DNA from: Pseudomonadota bacterium
GTDB taxonomy: Bacteria; Cyanobacteriota; Vampirovibrionia; Obscuribacterales; Obscuribacteraceae
Direction of reading: 5' to 3'
NCBI GenBank assembly: GCA_021325555.1
Contig: JAJPGY010000012.1
Location: 1 to 64,000 of the forward strand
Length of the DNA stretch: 64,000 nucleotides
In this document: in pieces, positions 25,384 through 33,524 of the stretch
Numbering within the stretch: position 1 is the stretch's first letter
Layout of the letters: each line of letters begins with the position of its first letter
The notes under the pieces: model-generated
What the model was told of the DNA's origin: nothing
The model's input: only the letters and a program-made list of their open reading frames with translations
The model's database searches: none
Made by a program: the position numbers and the translations under genes

Positions 25384-26139
25384 TTAGAATCCTTGACCAC
25401 TGCCGTGGCCGGGGACGTTGCTCGGGTTCTGCTGCGGCGCCTGCTGCGGCTGCGGCTGCCCCGGCTGTTGCTGCCCGGGCCTGCCCTTGCCGTTGCCGGT
25501 CTGCTGCTGCTGTTGCTGCTGCGGGTTTTGCTGGTAGAGCAGCTCGAGGTCGTACTTGGCCGGAAGGGACTCCTCCTCCAGCCGGTTGACCTCGGCGGCC
25601 GAGAGACCCCGGTTGTAGGGTCCGCCCGGGTTGACCCTGATCGCGTCCTTGAAGGACTCGACGGCTTGCGAGATCTCCTTCTGGTCATAGTTCTGCGCGC
25701 CTTCGGCGAGCTGTGCCACCGCCAGGTGCAGGTAGGCCAGGGAGGCGACCTCGGCAGACGGGCTGCCGTGGAGGAGCCGATCGAGTCCGCCGCGCTGAGA
25801 CTCGCTCTGGTAGGCGGCGATCGACTCCTGGAAATCGGTGATCGCGTTGTCGAGCTGCACCGGATCCTGGTTGGCAAAGGCGTCGCGGTAGGCGGAGACC
25901 CCTTCGTTGTAGTAAACGAGCTGGGGGTCCTGCCAGGTGACCGCGTTGTAGCCTTCGACTGCGACCGGAGTCGCCAGCAGCAGCGGCAGAGCGATCAGCA
26001 GAGGCTTGCGCAAAGACTTCAGCGCGCGCCACGTCAACCGGCCGCGTGCGGCCGTCAGCGTGCTTCGCGTGAAGAGCTTGCGAGCCTTGTTGACCGTGCG
26101 ACGCGGAATGCCGCGCACGGTCCGAAGCTTCAGCTTCAT
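25384..26139 (-). CDS. BatC-like protein with TPR-like repeats and Gln-rich tail
   Basis: A 251-residue protein. A basic N-terminus (1-45, many Lys/Arg) precedes a membrane helix at about 46-62. Residues 66-185 form helix pairs like TPRs (PQLVYYNEGVSAYRDAF, IDFQESI, SLAYLHLAVAQLAEG). The last ~50 residues are Gln/Pro/Gly-rich. In Bat operons BatC is the TPR component thought to hold the vWA proteins together. The ATG at 26139 has AAGGAGA upstream. Confidence 0.75.
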   Translation of the reverse strand: MKLKLRTVRGIPRRTVNKARKLFTRSTLTAARGRLTWRALKSLRKPLLIALPLLLATPVAVEGYNAVTWQDPQLVYYNEGVSAYRDAFANQDPVQLDNAITDFQESIAAYQSESQRGGLDRLLHGSPSAEVASLAYLHLAVAQLAEGAQNYDQKEISQAVESFKDAIRVNPGGPYNRGLSAAEVNRLEEESLPAKYDLELLYQQNPQQQQQQQTGNGKGRPGQQQPGQPQPQQAPQQNPSNVPGHGSGQGF

Positions 26140-26176
26140 CACAATCTCCTTGTGGATGGAAATTCAGACGAGCCGC

Positions 26177-27247
26177 TCAGGTCGTCTGCCGGGTAAGTGC
26201 GTGCGCGGCTAGGAAAAGCAGCCACAGAACCAGCGCTGCTACCAGGAAGTACTGGTACAGGTCGAGGTAACCCGCCTGCTGCTCGAGCTTGACGGTCGAG
26301 GCAGGCATGTTGTCGATCCGCTGGATCATGGCGTTCATCTGCTTTTGGCTGGCGGCGTCGATGATCGTCCCGTGGACGGCGGCAATCCAGCTGTTGAGGT
26401 CGTTGGACTGCGGGTCGCCCGACAGCGAGTCGGCCCCTACTCCAACGCCGTAGACCTGAATGCCGAGCTGCCGCGCCTCGGCTACGAGCGCCGCAAACCG
26501 GTTCGGGCCGGTGACGTCGCCATCGGCGGGGTTGCCGTTGATCGAGCCGTCGCCGTCGGTGATGATGACCAGCACCCTGGTCTGCGCCTGCCCGTGCTCC
26601 TTGAGGTAATCGAGCGCCTCCTGAAGCACGCCCGGCCCCTCCTGCGAGCTGGCGTTGGGACCGTCGAAGTTGACGTTGCCGTCGCCGACGTACTGGTTCA
26701 GCAGGTAGCTCTTGCGCTGGACGATCTGCGGGTCGGCCACCAGCGGCACCGACCAGTACACGTTGCCGTCGAACTCCGCCAGCCCCATGCGATCGTTCTT
26801 GCTGTGCACTGCGAAGTAGCAGACCGCATACGAGGCAAGGTCGATCTTGCGCTGGCCCCAGTCGGCGACATTGCCGCAGCCCTGGGTGGGGATTGAGCCG
26901 CCGGGCGGATTGGCGAGGCCGTTCGAGCTCGAATAGAACGAGTCCGAGTACGGCTCCGTCATGTTCGTGGAGATGTCCACGGCGAAGAGGACGTCTCTGG
27001 CCTGGGCAGTCTTGCCGGCACTGAGGTCGGAGACTTGCGGTCTGGCCAGCGCCGCGGACATGGATCCGAAGGCCAGGAAGAAGAGGACCGGCGGCAACAT
27101 GGCCACCAGCGGCACCCTGCGCAGGCTCTTGTGAAGCCGCAGGTGCGAGAACCCTAATGGCGTCTGCCGGCGAGACCACAGCTTGATGAGCGGCAGCGCC
27201 AGCAGCGTCAGCAGAAGAAATCCAGGATGGACAAAAGTGATAGGCAT
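26177..27247 (-). CDS. BatA-like membrane vWA protein, first gene of the cluster
   Basis: A 356-residue protein with two N-terminal membrane segments (about 8-23, 48-66), a vWA domain (about 84-315) and a C-terminal membrane helix (about 330-349). MIDAS reads DISTNM at 91-96, with Asn where the second Ser is expected. RVLVIITDGDGS carries the later Asp. It is the first of nine minus-strand genes; an AAAAGGAGG site precedes the ATG at 27247. Together with the BatB-, BatC- and BatD-like genes it forms a classic aerotolerance-type (Bat) set. Confidence 0.88.
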   Translation of the reverse strand: MPITFVHPGFLLLTLLALPLIKLWSRRQTPLGFSHLRLHKSLRRVPLVAMLPPVLFFLAFGSMSAALARPQVSDLSAGKTAQARDVLFAVDISTNMTEPYSDSFYSSSNGLANPPGGSIPTQGCGNVADWGQRKIDLASYAVCYFAVHSKNDRMGLAEFDGNVYWSVPLVADPQIVQRKSYLLNQYVGDGNVNFDGPNASSQEGPGVLQEALDYLKEHGQAQTRVLVIITDGDGSINGNPADGDVTGPNRFAALVAEARQLGIQVYGVGVGADSLSGDPQSNDLNSWIAAVHGTIIDAASQKQMNAMIQRIDNMPASTVKLEQQAGYLDLYQYFLVAALVLWLLFLAAHALTRQTT

Positions 27248-27360
27248 CGCCTACCTCCTTTTCATGACATGGCTGTTGAACGTAGCCACAATGCCAACAG
27301 GCAAAGCTTCGGCTTGTTCGTCAGAGGATTAATAGAGCGAATGTCGTACCCATGGAGCCT

Positions 27361-27391
27361 CGTAGGGGCGCCGCACTGCTGCGCCCTTATG
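27361..27391 (+). repeat. REP-like palindrome
   Basis: The sequence CGTAGGGGCGCCGC...GCGCCCTTATG is a GTAGGGGCG/GCGCCC inverted pair, a diverged member of the repeat family seen at 21954, 23258, 48029 and 51146. It is immediately before the 51-bp tandem repeat. Confidence 0.5.
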
Positions 27392-27392
27392 C

Positions 27393-27596
27393 CTTAAAGT
27401 ACGAAAAGCGTTCTGTTCAGTTGCGGTATCTCCCGGGGTACGACTTAAAGTGCAAAAAGCGCACTGTTTCTGGCGGCATCTCCCGGGGATATGGCTTAAA
27501 GTGCAAAAAGCGCACTGTTTCTGGCGGCATCTCCCGGGGATATGGCTTAAAGTGCAAAAAGCGCACTCGTTCTCCTGGTATCGCCCGCATTGGGCT
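27393..27596 (+). repeat. 51-bp tandem repeat, four copies
   Basis: Units begin with CTTAAAGT at 27393, 27444, 27495 and 27546, an exact 51-bp period. The second and third units are nearly identical; the first and fourth are diverged. Each inner unit contains the dyad AGTGCAAAAAGCGCACT and the stretch GGCATCTCCCGGGG. The period is a multiple of three, so frames stay open, but no ribosome site or protein feature supports translation. Confidence 0.85.
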
Positions 27597-28687
27597 GAGG
27601 CCAGGACGCCGGCGTTCTCTCTCGGAAGGTGATGATGGCGCTCGGTGGGCGGTCCGGCTCAGCAAGAACCATGGTCTATGCCGCGCTTGGCGCAGAATCG
27701 TATGTTCCGACAAGCCGAGCAACAGCTCGACTTTTGCCAAGGAAACACGGCGCAGGGGGGTGCATTGCATGCGCCCGGAAAGATGCAATCCGCCACCCAA
27801 CCGGCACATATCACCTCACTCGACACCAGATTTCTGCCGGCGCAGCTGCCGGAGAAATCCAGTCTCGACTGTGGCGATACATGCTCCGGAACCGGAAAAT
27901 GATCCCGGTATGGGCCGTCGGGCTCAGGAAGATAGCCACAGCTTGGGCTGTTGGGCTCAGGGTTTTGACCCTTGGGGCTGGTAAAACGGGCTCGGCTCCA
28001 TGGCCCGCGGATGTCCCGTGCCCGAAGGCGGTCCTGGGGTCCATTGGGGGGGGCAGCAAGCTCCGGCAAAGACGCACCCCGGCGCCAGAGTGGTCGGGAG
28101 CTACCCGGCCAATCTGCAGCTGAGCGTGTATCCTTGCCGGAGATGTTGCTCCCGGACCGTGGATGTGTGTTTTTTCGGCCAAGCCGATGGGACATGGTGC
28201 GGGTGCAGCTTTCGTTGTGCGGGGCGGGATAGGTGTTGGCTGCTAGGACTGTTAAGAAAACGTTGAGGGATACGTGCACCGTACAAAATTAGCCATTGTC
28301 AAGCAATGCTTGGCAGCGATCACTAGAGAAGTATCATTTAGCCATGGTTTGGCCTGGTTGATATGGCTAAGATTCTTGACCTGCAAGCATCTACAAGATC
28401 AAGCCCGGTAAAAACGGGGTGGCTTCCCGGCTGGCGACCGCCAGATATAGCGCATCCGGGCGCGACAAAAGCAGACAAATGCCTGCTTAGCGCAGCTTGC
28501 GCGGACCCCTCGACGGCTCAATTCTTGTAGACCTTGCCATACAGGCCGCCTAGACCATAGTACGCATTCTCCCCATAGACAGGCGCAGCGAAGCGGCTTC
28601 TAATACTGGCAGAAATCCCGATGTGGGGGCGGCTTGTAACCGTCCGAGGGTGCAGGCAACGCGCCCGTCGTGGAGGAGGAACAGGCT
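27597..28687. other. About 1.1-kb region without a supported gene
   Basis: Open frames of up to about 200 codons on both strands (for example 27352-27984 plus and 27659-28279 minus) have low-complexity, arginine-rich translations and no ribosome sites, so I treat them as chance. From about 28250 the base composition becomes more AT-rich, as expected for a promoter zone ahead of the gene at 28688. A small RNA is possible but I cannot show one. Confidence 0.45.
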
Positions 28688-28954
28688 ATGGATCTTTCTG
28701 AAGTCGGTCTCTACATGCTCGCCGGTATCGCCATCCTGGCGGCGCTCTCGACGCCCATGTTCGCTCACTTTCAGTACATCAGCCGCAAGAAACGTGTCGG
28801 TCCAACCTTGTGGGGGGTCTACTCGGGCAGCAGCCTCGATGACTCCCCCGAGCTCACCACATTCAAGATGCGGCGCCCGAGCCTGCGCGACATGGCCACC
28901 GCCGGCAGCATAAACTACTCGCGCGGCAAAGCGGTCAAGAGCGCGCGCAGTTAG
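28688..28954 (+). CDS. Small single-pass membrane protein
   Basis: An 88-residue protein starting MDLSEVGLYM with one membrane helix at about residues 5-25 and a basic, Ser-rich cytoplasmic tail (RRPSLRDMATAG...RGKAVKSARS). The start at 28688 is chosen for the GGAGGAGGA site just before it. No family recognised. It is convergent with the MOSC gene, 23 bp away. Confidence 0.7.
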   Translation: MDLSEVGLYMLAGIAILAALSTPMFAHFQYISRKKRVGPTLWGVYSGSSLDDSPELTTFKMRRPSLRDMATAGSINYSRGKAVKSARS

Positions 28955-28977
28955 CACCGCCGGTGCCCGCGAGCCGA

Positions 28978-29790
28978 TCACGCCAGGATTGTGACCGCAT
29001 CAGCCAGGGCAATGGTGCCTTGGGATTCGTGCGCCAGGTACTGCCCGAACATCGCCCCCTCATCGGTTTTTCGGTAGCGGGCCAGCGTTTGCAGCGGCTC
29101 TTTGCCCGCCACCGCCGTTAGCTGGTCGACGGTGGTGATGACGCAACGCGCGCATCCCTTGATGGCGGTGAACTCCATCGACCCGATCCGGAGTTTCAGC
29201 CAGCCGTCCTCAGCATAGGGACCAGCGCCGCGCACCACGATGTTGGGACGAAATCGGTTCATGGGGACCGGTGCTTCAAGCCGCGAGCAGAGCTCTTCGA
29301 GGCTCTCCTCGCCGATGAGGAGAAACGGGTAGGCGTCGGTGAAGCTAATGTCGATCGGGCGGGAGCCCGATCTCCGGGAGGCGTGCCGATCGAATCCCTC
29401 TGCCGCGCGCACGAGCCGGCAACCCATCCTCAGAAACTCACTCAGCCACGCGGCTGCCTCGTCGCCCTCGTCGGCGGCCAGGCAGCGATCTCGATGAACG
29501 GTTACTTCTCGCACGGCCGGTTCGCGAGTGGCGGTGCTGCTTATGGTGATGGGGAGCATTCCCGGGGCGTCGAGGGAGAGCTCATCGTGGTCGCCTATGC
29601 TCGGTCTGATAAGGGCCAGCCTGTGCTCCTCTCTCTGCGAGATATAGCGCCCCTCGCTGGTGACGATCATCCAGCGGCGGTCATTCTTCATGCCGTATCG
29701 ACCGATGTAGCCCCGCTCGATGGCGATCCCCGCGCACGATTTCACCGGGTAAAGGAAAAGCCCTGTTACTGACACCGTCTTGTCGGACAA
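28978..29790 (-). CDS. MOSC domain protein (YcbX/mARC-like)
   Basis: A 270-residue protein with an N-terminal MOSC_N beta-barrel (VTGLFLYPVKSCAGIA at 8-23) and a C-terminal MOSC domain. The conserved cysteine expected to bind molybdenum cofactor sulfur lies in KGCARCVITTVD (near 215-226). Relatives YcbX and mARC reduce N-hydroxylated compounds using Moco. The start is TTG at 29790, with AGGAGG 8 nt upstream. No Moco-synthesis gene is in the window. Confidence 0.88.
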   Translation of the reverse strand: MSDKTVSVTGLFLYPVKSCAGIAIERGYIGRYGMKNDRRWMIVTSEGRYISQREEHRLALIRPSIGDHDELSLDAPGMLPITISSTATREPAVREVTVHRDRCLAADEGDEAAAWLSEFLRMGCRLVRAAEGFDRHASRRSGSRPIDISFTDAYPFLLIGEESLEELCSRLEAPVPMNRFRPNIVVRGAGPYAEDGWLKLRIGSMEFTAIKGCARCVITTVDQLTAVAGKEPLQTLARYRKTDEGAMFGQYLAHESQGTIALADAVTILA

Positions 29791-30480
29791 GCGAAGGCCT
29801 CCTGCAGCCGGAATCTCTCAGGCGATGATACTACGGCCGACCAAGCCGGCAGCGAGACCTAGAAGCGGCTGGCCTGCCTGCCGGGTCATCAGATGCCGAT
29901 TTCGTGACATATTGATTCGGATAAGGCGGGTAATTCTGGTCGATAGACAGTTAACCCCTGGAACCGGTTCCGGGGCGATGCCGGGGCTGTTATAAGGCAG
30001 AAACAGTCGGCAGGCTCGCTAGCTGTGCACAAGGTTCGGGATCGGCCCCCTGTTGGGGTAATCACGTAGCCCGAGCTAGGAGTGCTCAATGCTACACATC
30101 CGCCGCCCGTGGGGGTATCTACGAAGGCACGAAGCGCCCGCGGTAGACCGTTTTTGTGCCCCGCAGGAGCGGCGCCATCTCCCCGTCAGCGGCTCGGGGC
30201 CGGCATTTCGAAAAACCGGATCATCATCGCGCGGGTGGGTTTGTCTCGGGCGAGGCCGGTCGGGCGCGTCATTGCCATACGCGCGCCGGGGATCTACGGT
30301 GAGCACAACATCTCAGTTTCCCTGTTTTTGGACGGAACTCCGGACACTCTCAGCAGCATCAAGCGCCGACTCGCTCTCCCTTCCCAGCTTGCGTCAGCAG
30401 GGCGGGGCAGCTCGGGTTGGCCACCGCTGAGACCGGACGAAAGCCAAAGAGATTGGACCAATAACGGAGGCATCAAACCT
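29791..30480. other. 690-bp divergent intergenic region
   Basis: The region separates the MOSC gene from the exported-protein run. An open frame joining 30082 to the gene at 30481 exists, but its upstream part is arginine/proline-rich without a signal peptide or ribosome site, so I do not call it. Promoters for both flanking genes should be here. Confidence 0.4.
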
Positions 30481-30960
30481 ATGAAGCAGATGGCAAGCCT
30501 TTTCCTGATGCTCTTCGGCGCCGGCATCTCGTGTGTCTGCGTACCCGAAGCATTCGCCGCTGTCCAGGACCAACTCACCCAGCCGATTGCCGCTGCGCCG
30601 CACATGGCGAAGATAGCCGCAAGTGCGGCCGAATCGGACTCGACGGTGATTACCGTCAGCTATGCCGACGGTGAAAGCCGCCAGTTCCCGGCGGATCAGC
30701 CGCTGGTGGTTGCTCGTGATATGGAGAATGCCCTGATCACGATGCCCAGGGGCTCTATCGTTCAGTACACGAGCGAAGCGCTCAAAGCCAGATTCATCGA
30801 CCTGCGCAACTTCGATCCCGGCGTCTTCGAATACAAGGCGTTGAGGGACGGATTCCAGCTCCGGGCGCTGGTCGACTCCGGGCGGGCGCCGACGACGCTT
30901 ATCGCGCTCGACGGCGTGCCGTTTTACGTGCAGTTCGTCTTCGTTCCGGCAGATCAATAG
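30481..30960 (+). CDS. Exported protein of unknown function
   Basis: A 159-residue protein with a signal peptide (MKQMASLFLMLFGAGISCVC, cleavage probably near AFA-AV at about 25). The mature part contains VITVSYADGESRQFPADQPL and a GSIVQYTSEALKARF stretch but no domain I recognise. The ATG at 30481 has a GGAGG site 9 nt upstream. It is a single-gene unit ending at a strong terminator. Confidence 0.7.
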   Translation: MKQMASLFLMLFGAGISCVCVPEAFAAVQDQLTQPIAAAPHMAKIAASAAESDSTVITVSYADGESRQFPADQPLVVARDMENALITMPRGSIVQYTSEALKARFIDLRNFDPGVFEYKALRDGFQLRALVDSGRAPTTLIALDGVPFYVQFVFVPADQ

Positions 30961-30996
30961 CCCGGCATCGCGATTGATCTCAAACGTTGTGCTTAA

Positions 30997-31027
30997 CAGC
31001 CCCGCAAGTTCGATGCGGGGCTGTTTT
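30997..31027 (+). terminator. Rho-independent terminator
   Basis: The arms CAGCCCCGCA and TGCGGGGCTG around a GTTCGA-type loop are followed by TTTTTG. This is one of the clearest terminators in the window and follows the gene ending at 30960. Confidence 0.9.
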
Positions 31028-31068
31028 TGCCGCGCGTAGTTGAACCCCATTTTCGTTGAGGAAATCAC

Positions 31069-31641
31069 ATGAAAGACCAGAGAGAAACCGCTCATTACCC
31101 CGCCTATATTCAGCCCAAGCTCTTTCCCCTCCAGCAGATCTGCTCGGAGATCGTGGACAGGTTTTACCGGGGCACGCTGCATCTCGCCCCTGAGTTGCGC
31201 AAGACCAGCACCGACTGGGAGACCTACAAATTCCAGCTGCGCTGCCCCGGGCAGTGGTCGATCGAGTTCGGACCGGTGATCCGCGCCCCGTGGGATGAGA
31301 GGCGGAAAGTTCGCGAGATACTCAACATCGAGATTCCCCATTTTGCGCTCAGTTTCGGCAAGACAGTCCGCGACATTCGCGTGCTGCATTGCCACACCGC
31401 CGCGCTGCCGCAAGAGGCGGGGCAAGCCGTTTATGTCTATCAGGCCAGCGAGGGAGGGTTTGCTGACTGCCTGCCCATCTTCGTGGTCGCCGCGGATGAC
31501 GGCTGGCTTGCCGGCAACAGGCCCGCTCACTTCTTGACCAGGGATGTGCTGGCTAAGTTCGAGCGTTTCCTGAGAGAGCACGTGCTCGACCAGGTCATCA
31601 ATCCGGAAGACCCGCACCACGTCGCCGGCTCGGGCAGCTGA
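31069..31641 (+). CDS. Soluble hypothetical protein
   Basis: A 190-residue protein without signal peptide or membrane helices. It has a mixed alpha/beta composition, including WSIEFGPVIRAPWDE and VLHCHTAALP. I do not recognise a family. The ATG at 31069 follows GAGGAAA. It is bounded by terminators on both sides, so it is probably monocistronic. Confidence 0.65.
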   Translation: MKDQRETAHYPAYIQPKLFPLQQICSEIVDRFYRGTLHLAPELRKTSTDWETYKFQLRCPGQWSIEFGPVIRAPWDERRKVREILNIEIPHFALSFGKTVRDIRVLHCHTAALPQEAGQAVYVYQASEGGFADCLPIFVVAADDGWLAGNRPAHFLTRDVLAKFERFLREHVLDQVINPEDPHHVAGSGS

Positions 31642-31666
31642 AGCAGGCGCTTCCTTGCTCTGCTGG

Positions 31667-31695
31667 CAAGCCCCGCGGGGAATCCGCGGGGCTTG
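31667..31695 (+). terminator. Terminator hairpin
   Basis: The arms CAAGCCCCGCGG and CCGCGGGGCTTG enclose GGAAT. It follows the gene ending at 31641 by 25 bp, with a short TTG tail. Confidence 0.75.
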
Positions 31696-31753
31696 TTGCG
31701 CCGCGCGTAAGGCGACAGCGGAATTATCTCATCGCACAAAAGGACAACGAAGC

Positions 31754-32461
31754 ATGAAAGTCACACTCAATAAGTGCGCGATCGTGGTTGCCATCGCGCT
31801 TATCTCTATCTGGTTCAATACAGCGTCATGCGTCCTGGGAGTGACCGAGCGGGCGTGGGAGAGCCGGTCCGGGACGTCGGCCGCAGAGGATAAAACATCA
31901 GTGCACGAGGCGTCTGAGGACAAGGCTGCCGCGAAAGGACTTTTCTTCCTCTACGACGGTATCGACAAGAATTCCGTCGCGGGTCTCATCAAGAAGCTCG
32001 AAGATTGGGCGGGGGATGCAAAGCACAAAGGCCAGCCCGTTCGCATCGTGATGAATTCGCCCGGCGGCTACGTCATGGACGGGTTCGCGCTCATGGATGA
32101 AATCACGGCGATGCGCAATCGAGGGCACCACGTGACCATCGCCGTGTACGGCATGGCAGCTTCAGCCGCGGGCTGGATCTTGCAAGCCGCAGACACCCGC
32201 TCCGTTGGCGCGAACAGCTGGCTGCTCATCCACCAGATAAGCAATGAGAATTCCGGCAAGCTCGTCGAGCTGCAACGGAATATTCAGTTCACCACCCGGG
32301 AACAAGACCAGTTCATCCGGGTGCTGGTGAAACGCTCGCACCTGACGGTTCAAGAGGTTCATGCCCACATCGATGCCGGCCAGGATTGGTGGATTCCCGC
32401 CCGGGAAGCGCTCAAGCTTGGGCTGGTCGATGATTTAGAGCCGGTGCCGGCCTACAAGTAG
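31754..32461 (+). CDS. Exported or membrane-anchored ClpP-like serine protease
   Basis: A 235-residue protein with an N-terminal hydrophobic segment (about 8-28) followed by a ClpP/crotonase-fold protease domain (62-230). NSPGG at 101-105 forms the oxyanion region, the nucleophile is S137 in YGMAASAAGW, the histidine is H160 in LIHQISNE and the acid is likely D211 in GQDWWIPAREAL. The triad order and spacing match ClpP rather than SppA. ClpP works in the cytoplasm with an AAA+ unfoldase, so a copy with a signal or anchor is unusual. A charged 30-residue linker (35-62) separates anchor from protease. The ATG at 31754 has AAAAGGA upstream. Confidence 0.8.
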   Translation: MKVTLNKCAIVVAIALISIWFNTASCVLGVTERAWESRSGTSAAEDKTSVHEASEDKAAAKGLFFLYDGIDKNSVAGLIKKLEDWAGDAKHKGQPVRIVMNSPGGYVMDGFALMDEITAMRNRGHHVTIAVYGMAASAAGWILQAADTRSVGANSWLLIHQISNENSGKLVELQRNIQFTTREQDQFIRVLVKRSHLTVQEVHAHIDAGQDWWIPAREALKLGLVDDLEPVPAYK

Positions 32462-32467
32462 GCACAA

Positions 32468-32498
32468 CAAGGCGAGAGGCCGCGGGGTCCTCTCCTTG
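32468..32498 (+). terminator. Hairpin after the ClpP-like gene
   Basis: The arms CAAGG-GAGAGG and CCTCTC-CTTG, with one bulged C, enclose a GC-rich loop 7 bp past the stop. The T tract is weak. Confidence 0.5.
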
Positions 32499-32656
32499 TC
32501 GCGGGAGCTCCAGTGAGGGGTGCAAGGGATTGCGCCTGTTGGGGCAGCACCAACCCTGCGAGCAGTTTGAGCGCGCCGCCTGCGGCCCGGCAACAGGTCT
32601 GCGGGAGGCGCTTTGCGACTGCACTCGTTTCAGTTTCACAAGCACGAGGTAATCAT

Positions 32657-33286
32657 ATGTTCCCACAACACAACTTGGGCAAAGGCGGGTTCGCCCTTGC
32701 CATGGTTCTTTTCATCGCTCTTCTGGTACTCGCCTTCGCCTGCCGGCCCGCACATTCGATGACCGATGCGACCGTCGGACACTACGCGCGAGTGGCCGAT
32801 CGGCCTGTCAACGCGGTCTTGACGGTGGCATCGTCGTGCTGCTCAAAGCCAGCAACAGGAGTCGCTGACGCCCCGGCGCCGCAAAGCTGTTCGGTTCTCG
32901 TCTCGGCGCAATACTGCCACTACCTGCCGCCAAACCCGCCCTACTACCCGGTGCCTGTGCAAATTTGCTACTGGGTGAGAAAGACCGTGCAGGGACAGTT
33001 CGACGCCGCCAGGGGATGCTGTCTGGTCACGTTGTCGGACTCGGATTTTCCGGGGCTGGCAGGGACGTACTGCGTCAAGGGCTCGCTCACCATCGGTCCG
33101 GTGCCTGCCGTCGCACAGGAGAGCGCCGTCCCGGCGCCACCGCCCATGATGACGGTGGAAACCTGCGAGGGCAGCAGGAAAATGACGCGCATCGTGCCTC
33201 CTGCCGATCCGAGCAAGATGGGGGCGAAGCGCTACCGCTATGAAGGTGGACGCCTGGTCGTCGACTTCGAGCCCGACTCGAATTAA
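32657..33286 (+). CDS. Exported cysteine-rich protein
   Basis: A 209-residue protein with a signal peptide (hydrophobic core about 11-29, FALAMVLFIALLVLAFAC). It has ten cysteines, nine of them after the likely cleavage site, including two CC pairs (SSCCSK and GCCLV), suggesting disulfide-bonded structure outside the cytoplasm. A proline-rich segment (YLPPNPPYYPVPV) lies between them. Family not recognised. The ATG at 32657 follows GAGGTAATCAT. A 238-bp gap after it has no gene. Confidence 0.7.
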   Translation: MFPQHNLGKGGFALAMVLFIALLVLAFACRPAHSMTDATVGHYARVADRPVNAVLTVASSCCSKPATGVADAPAPQSCSVLVSAQYCHYLPPNPPYYPVPVQICYWVRKTVQGQFDAARGCCLVTLSDSDFPGLAGTYCVKGSLTIGPVPAVAQESAVPAPPPMMTVETCEGSRKMTRIVPPADPSKMGAKRYRYEGGRLVVDFEPDSN

Positions 33287-33524
33287 TGGCCGGCTGCCCC
33301 GGGGCTTGACCTGGCATCGAGCGGCCGGTCGCTGGTTTTTCAGCCGGCGGCCGGCGCGTCCAGATATGGGCTGGCGAGCGCTCCACCGTGACGTTGTTGA
33401 GAGACCCCGCCATGAGGATTGCTTCCCTGAAGGCACAGGTGTCGATCGACACGAAGCGCCCGCACGAACCGGCGTGGTGCCGGTTGGCGTTTTCTCTGCC
33501 ACCGTTGAGAGGAGGAGTTTTTGT

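Noticed and set aside
27393-27596. Tandem repeat considered as a CRISPR array
   Set aside because: The units are adjacent with no unique spacers, and no cas gene is in the window.
27352-27984. Plus-strand frame through the 51-bp repeat (17-residue protein repeat)
   Set aside because: The period is a multiple of three, so the repeat is open by arithmetic. There is no ribosome site, and the rest is low-complexity.
30082-30480. Upstream extension of the exported protein at 30481
   Set aside because: The frame is open, but the ATG at 30481 has a good GGAGG site and begins a proper signal peptide; the extension is arginine/proline-rich.
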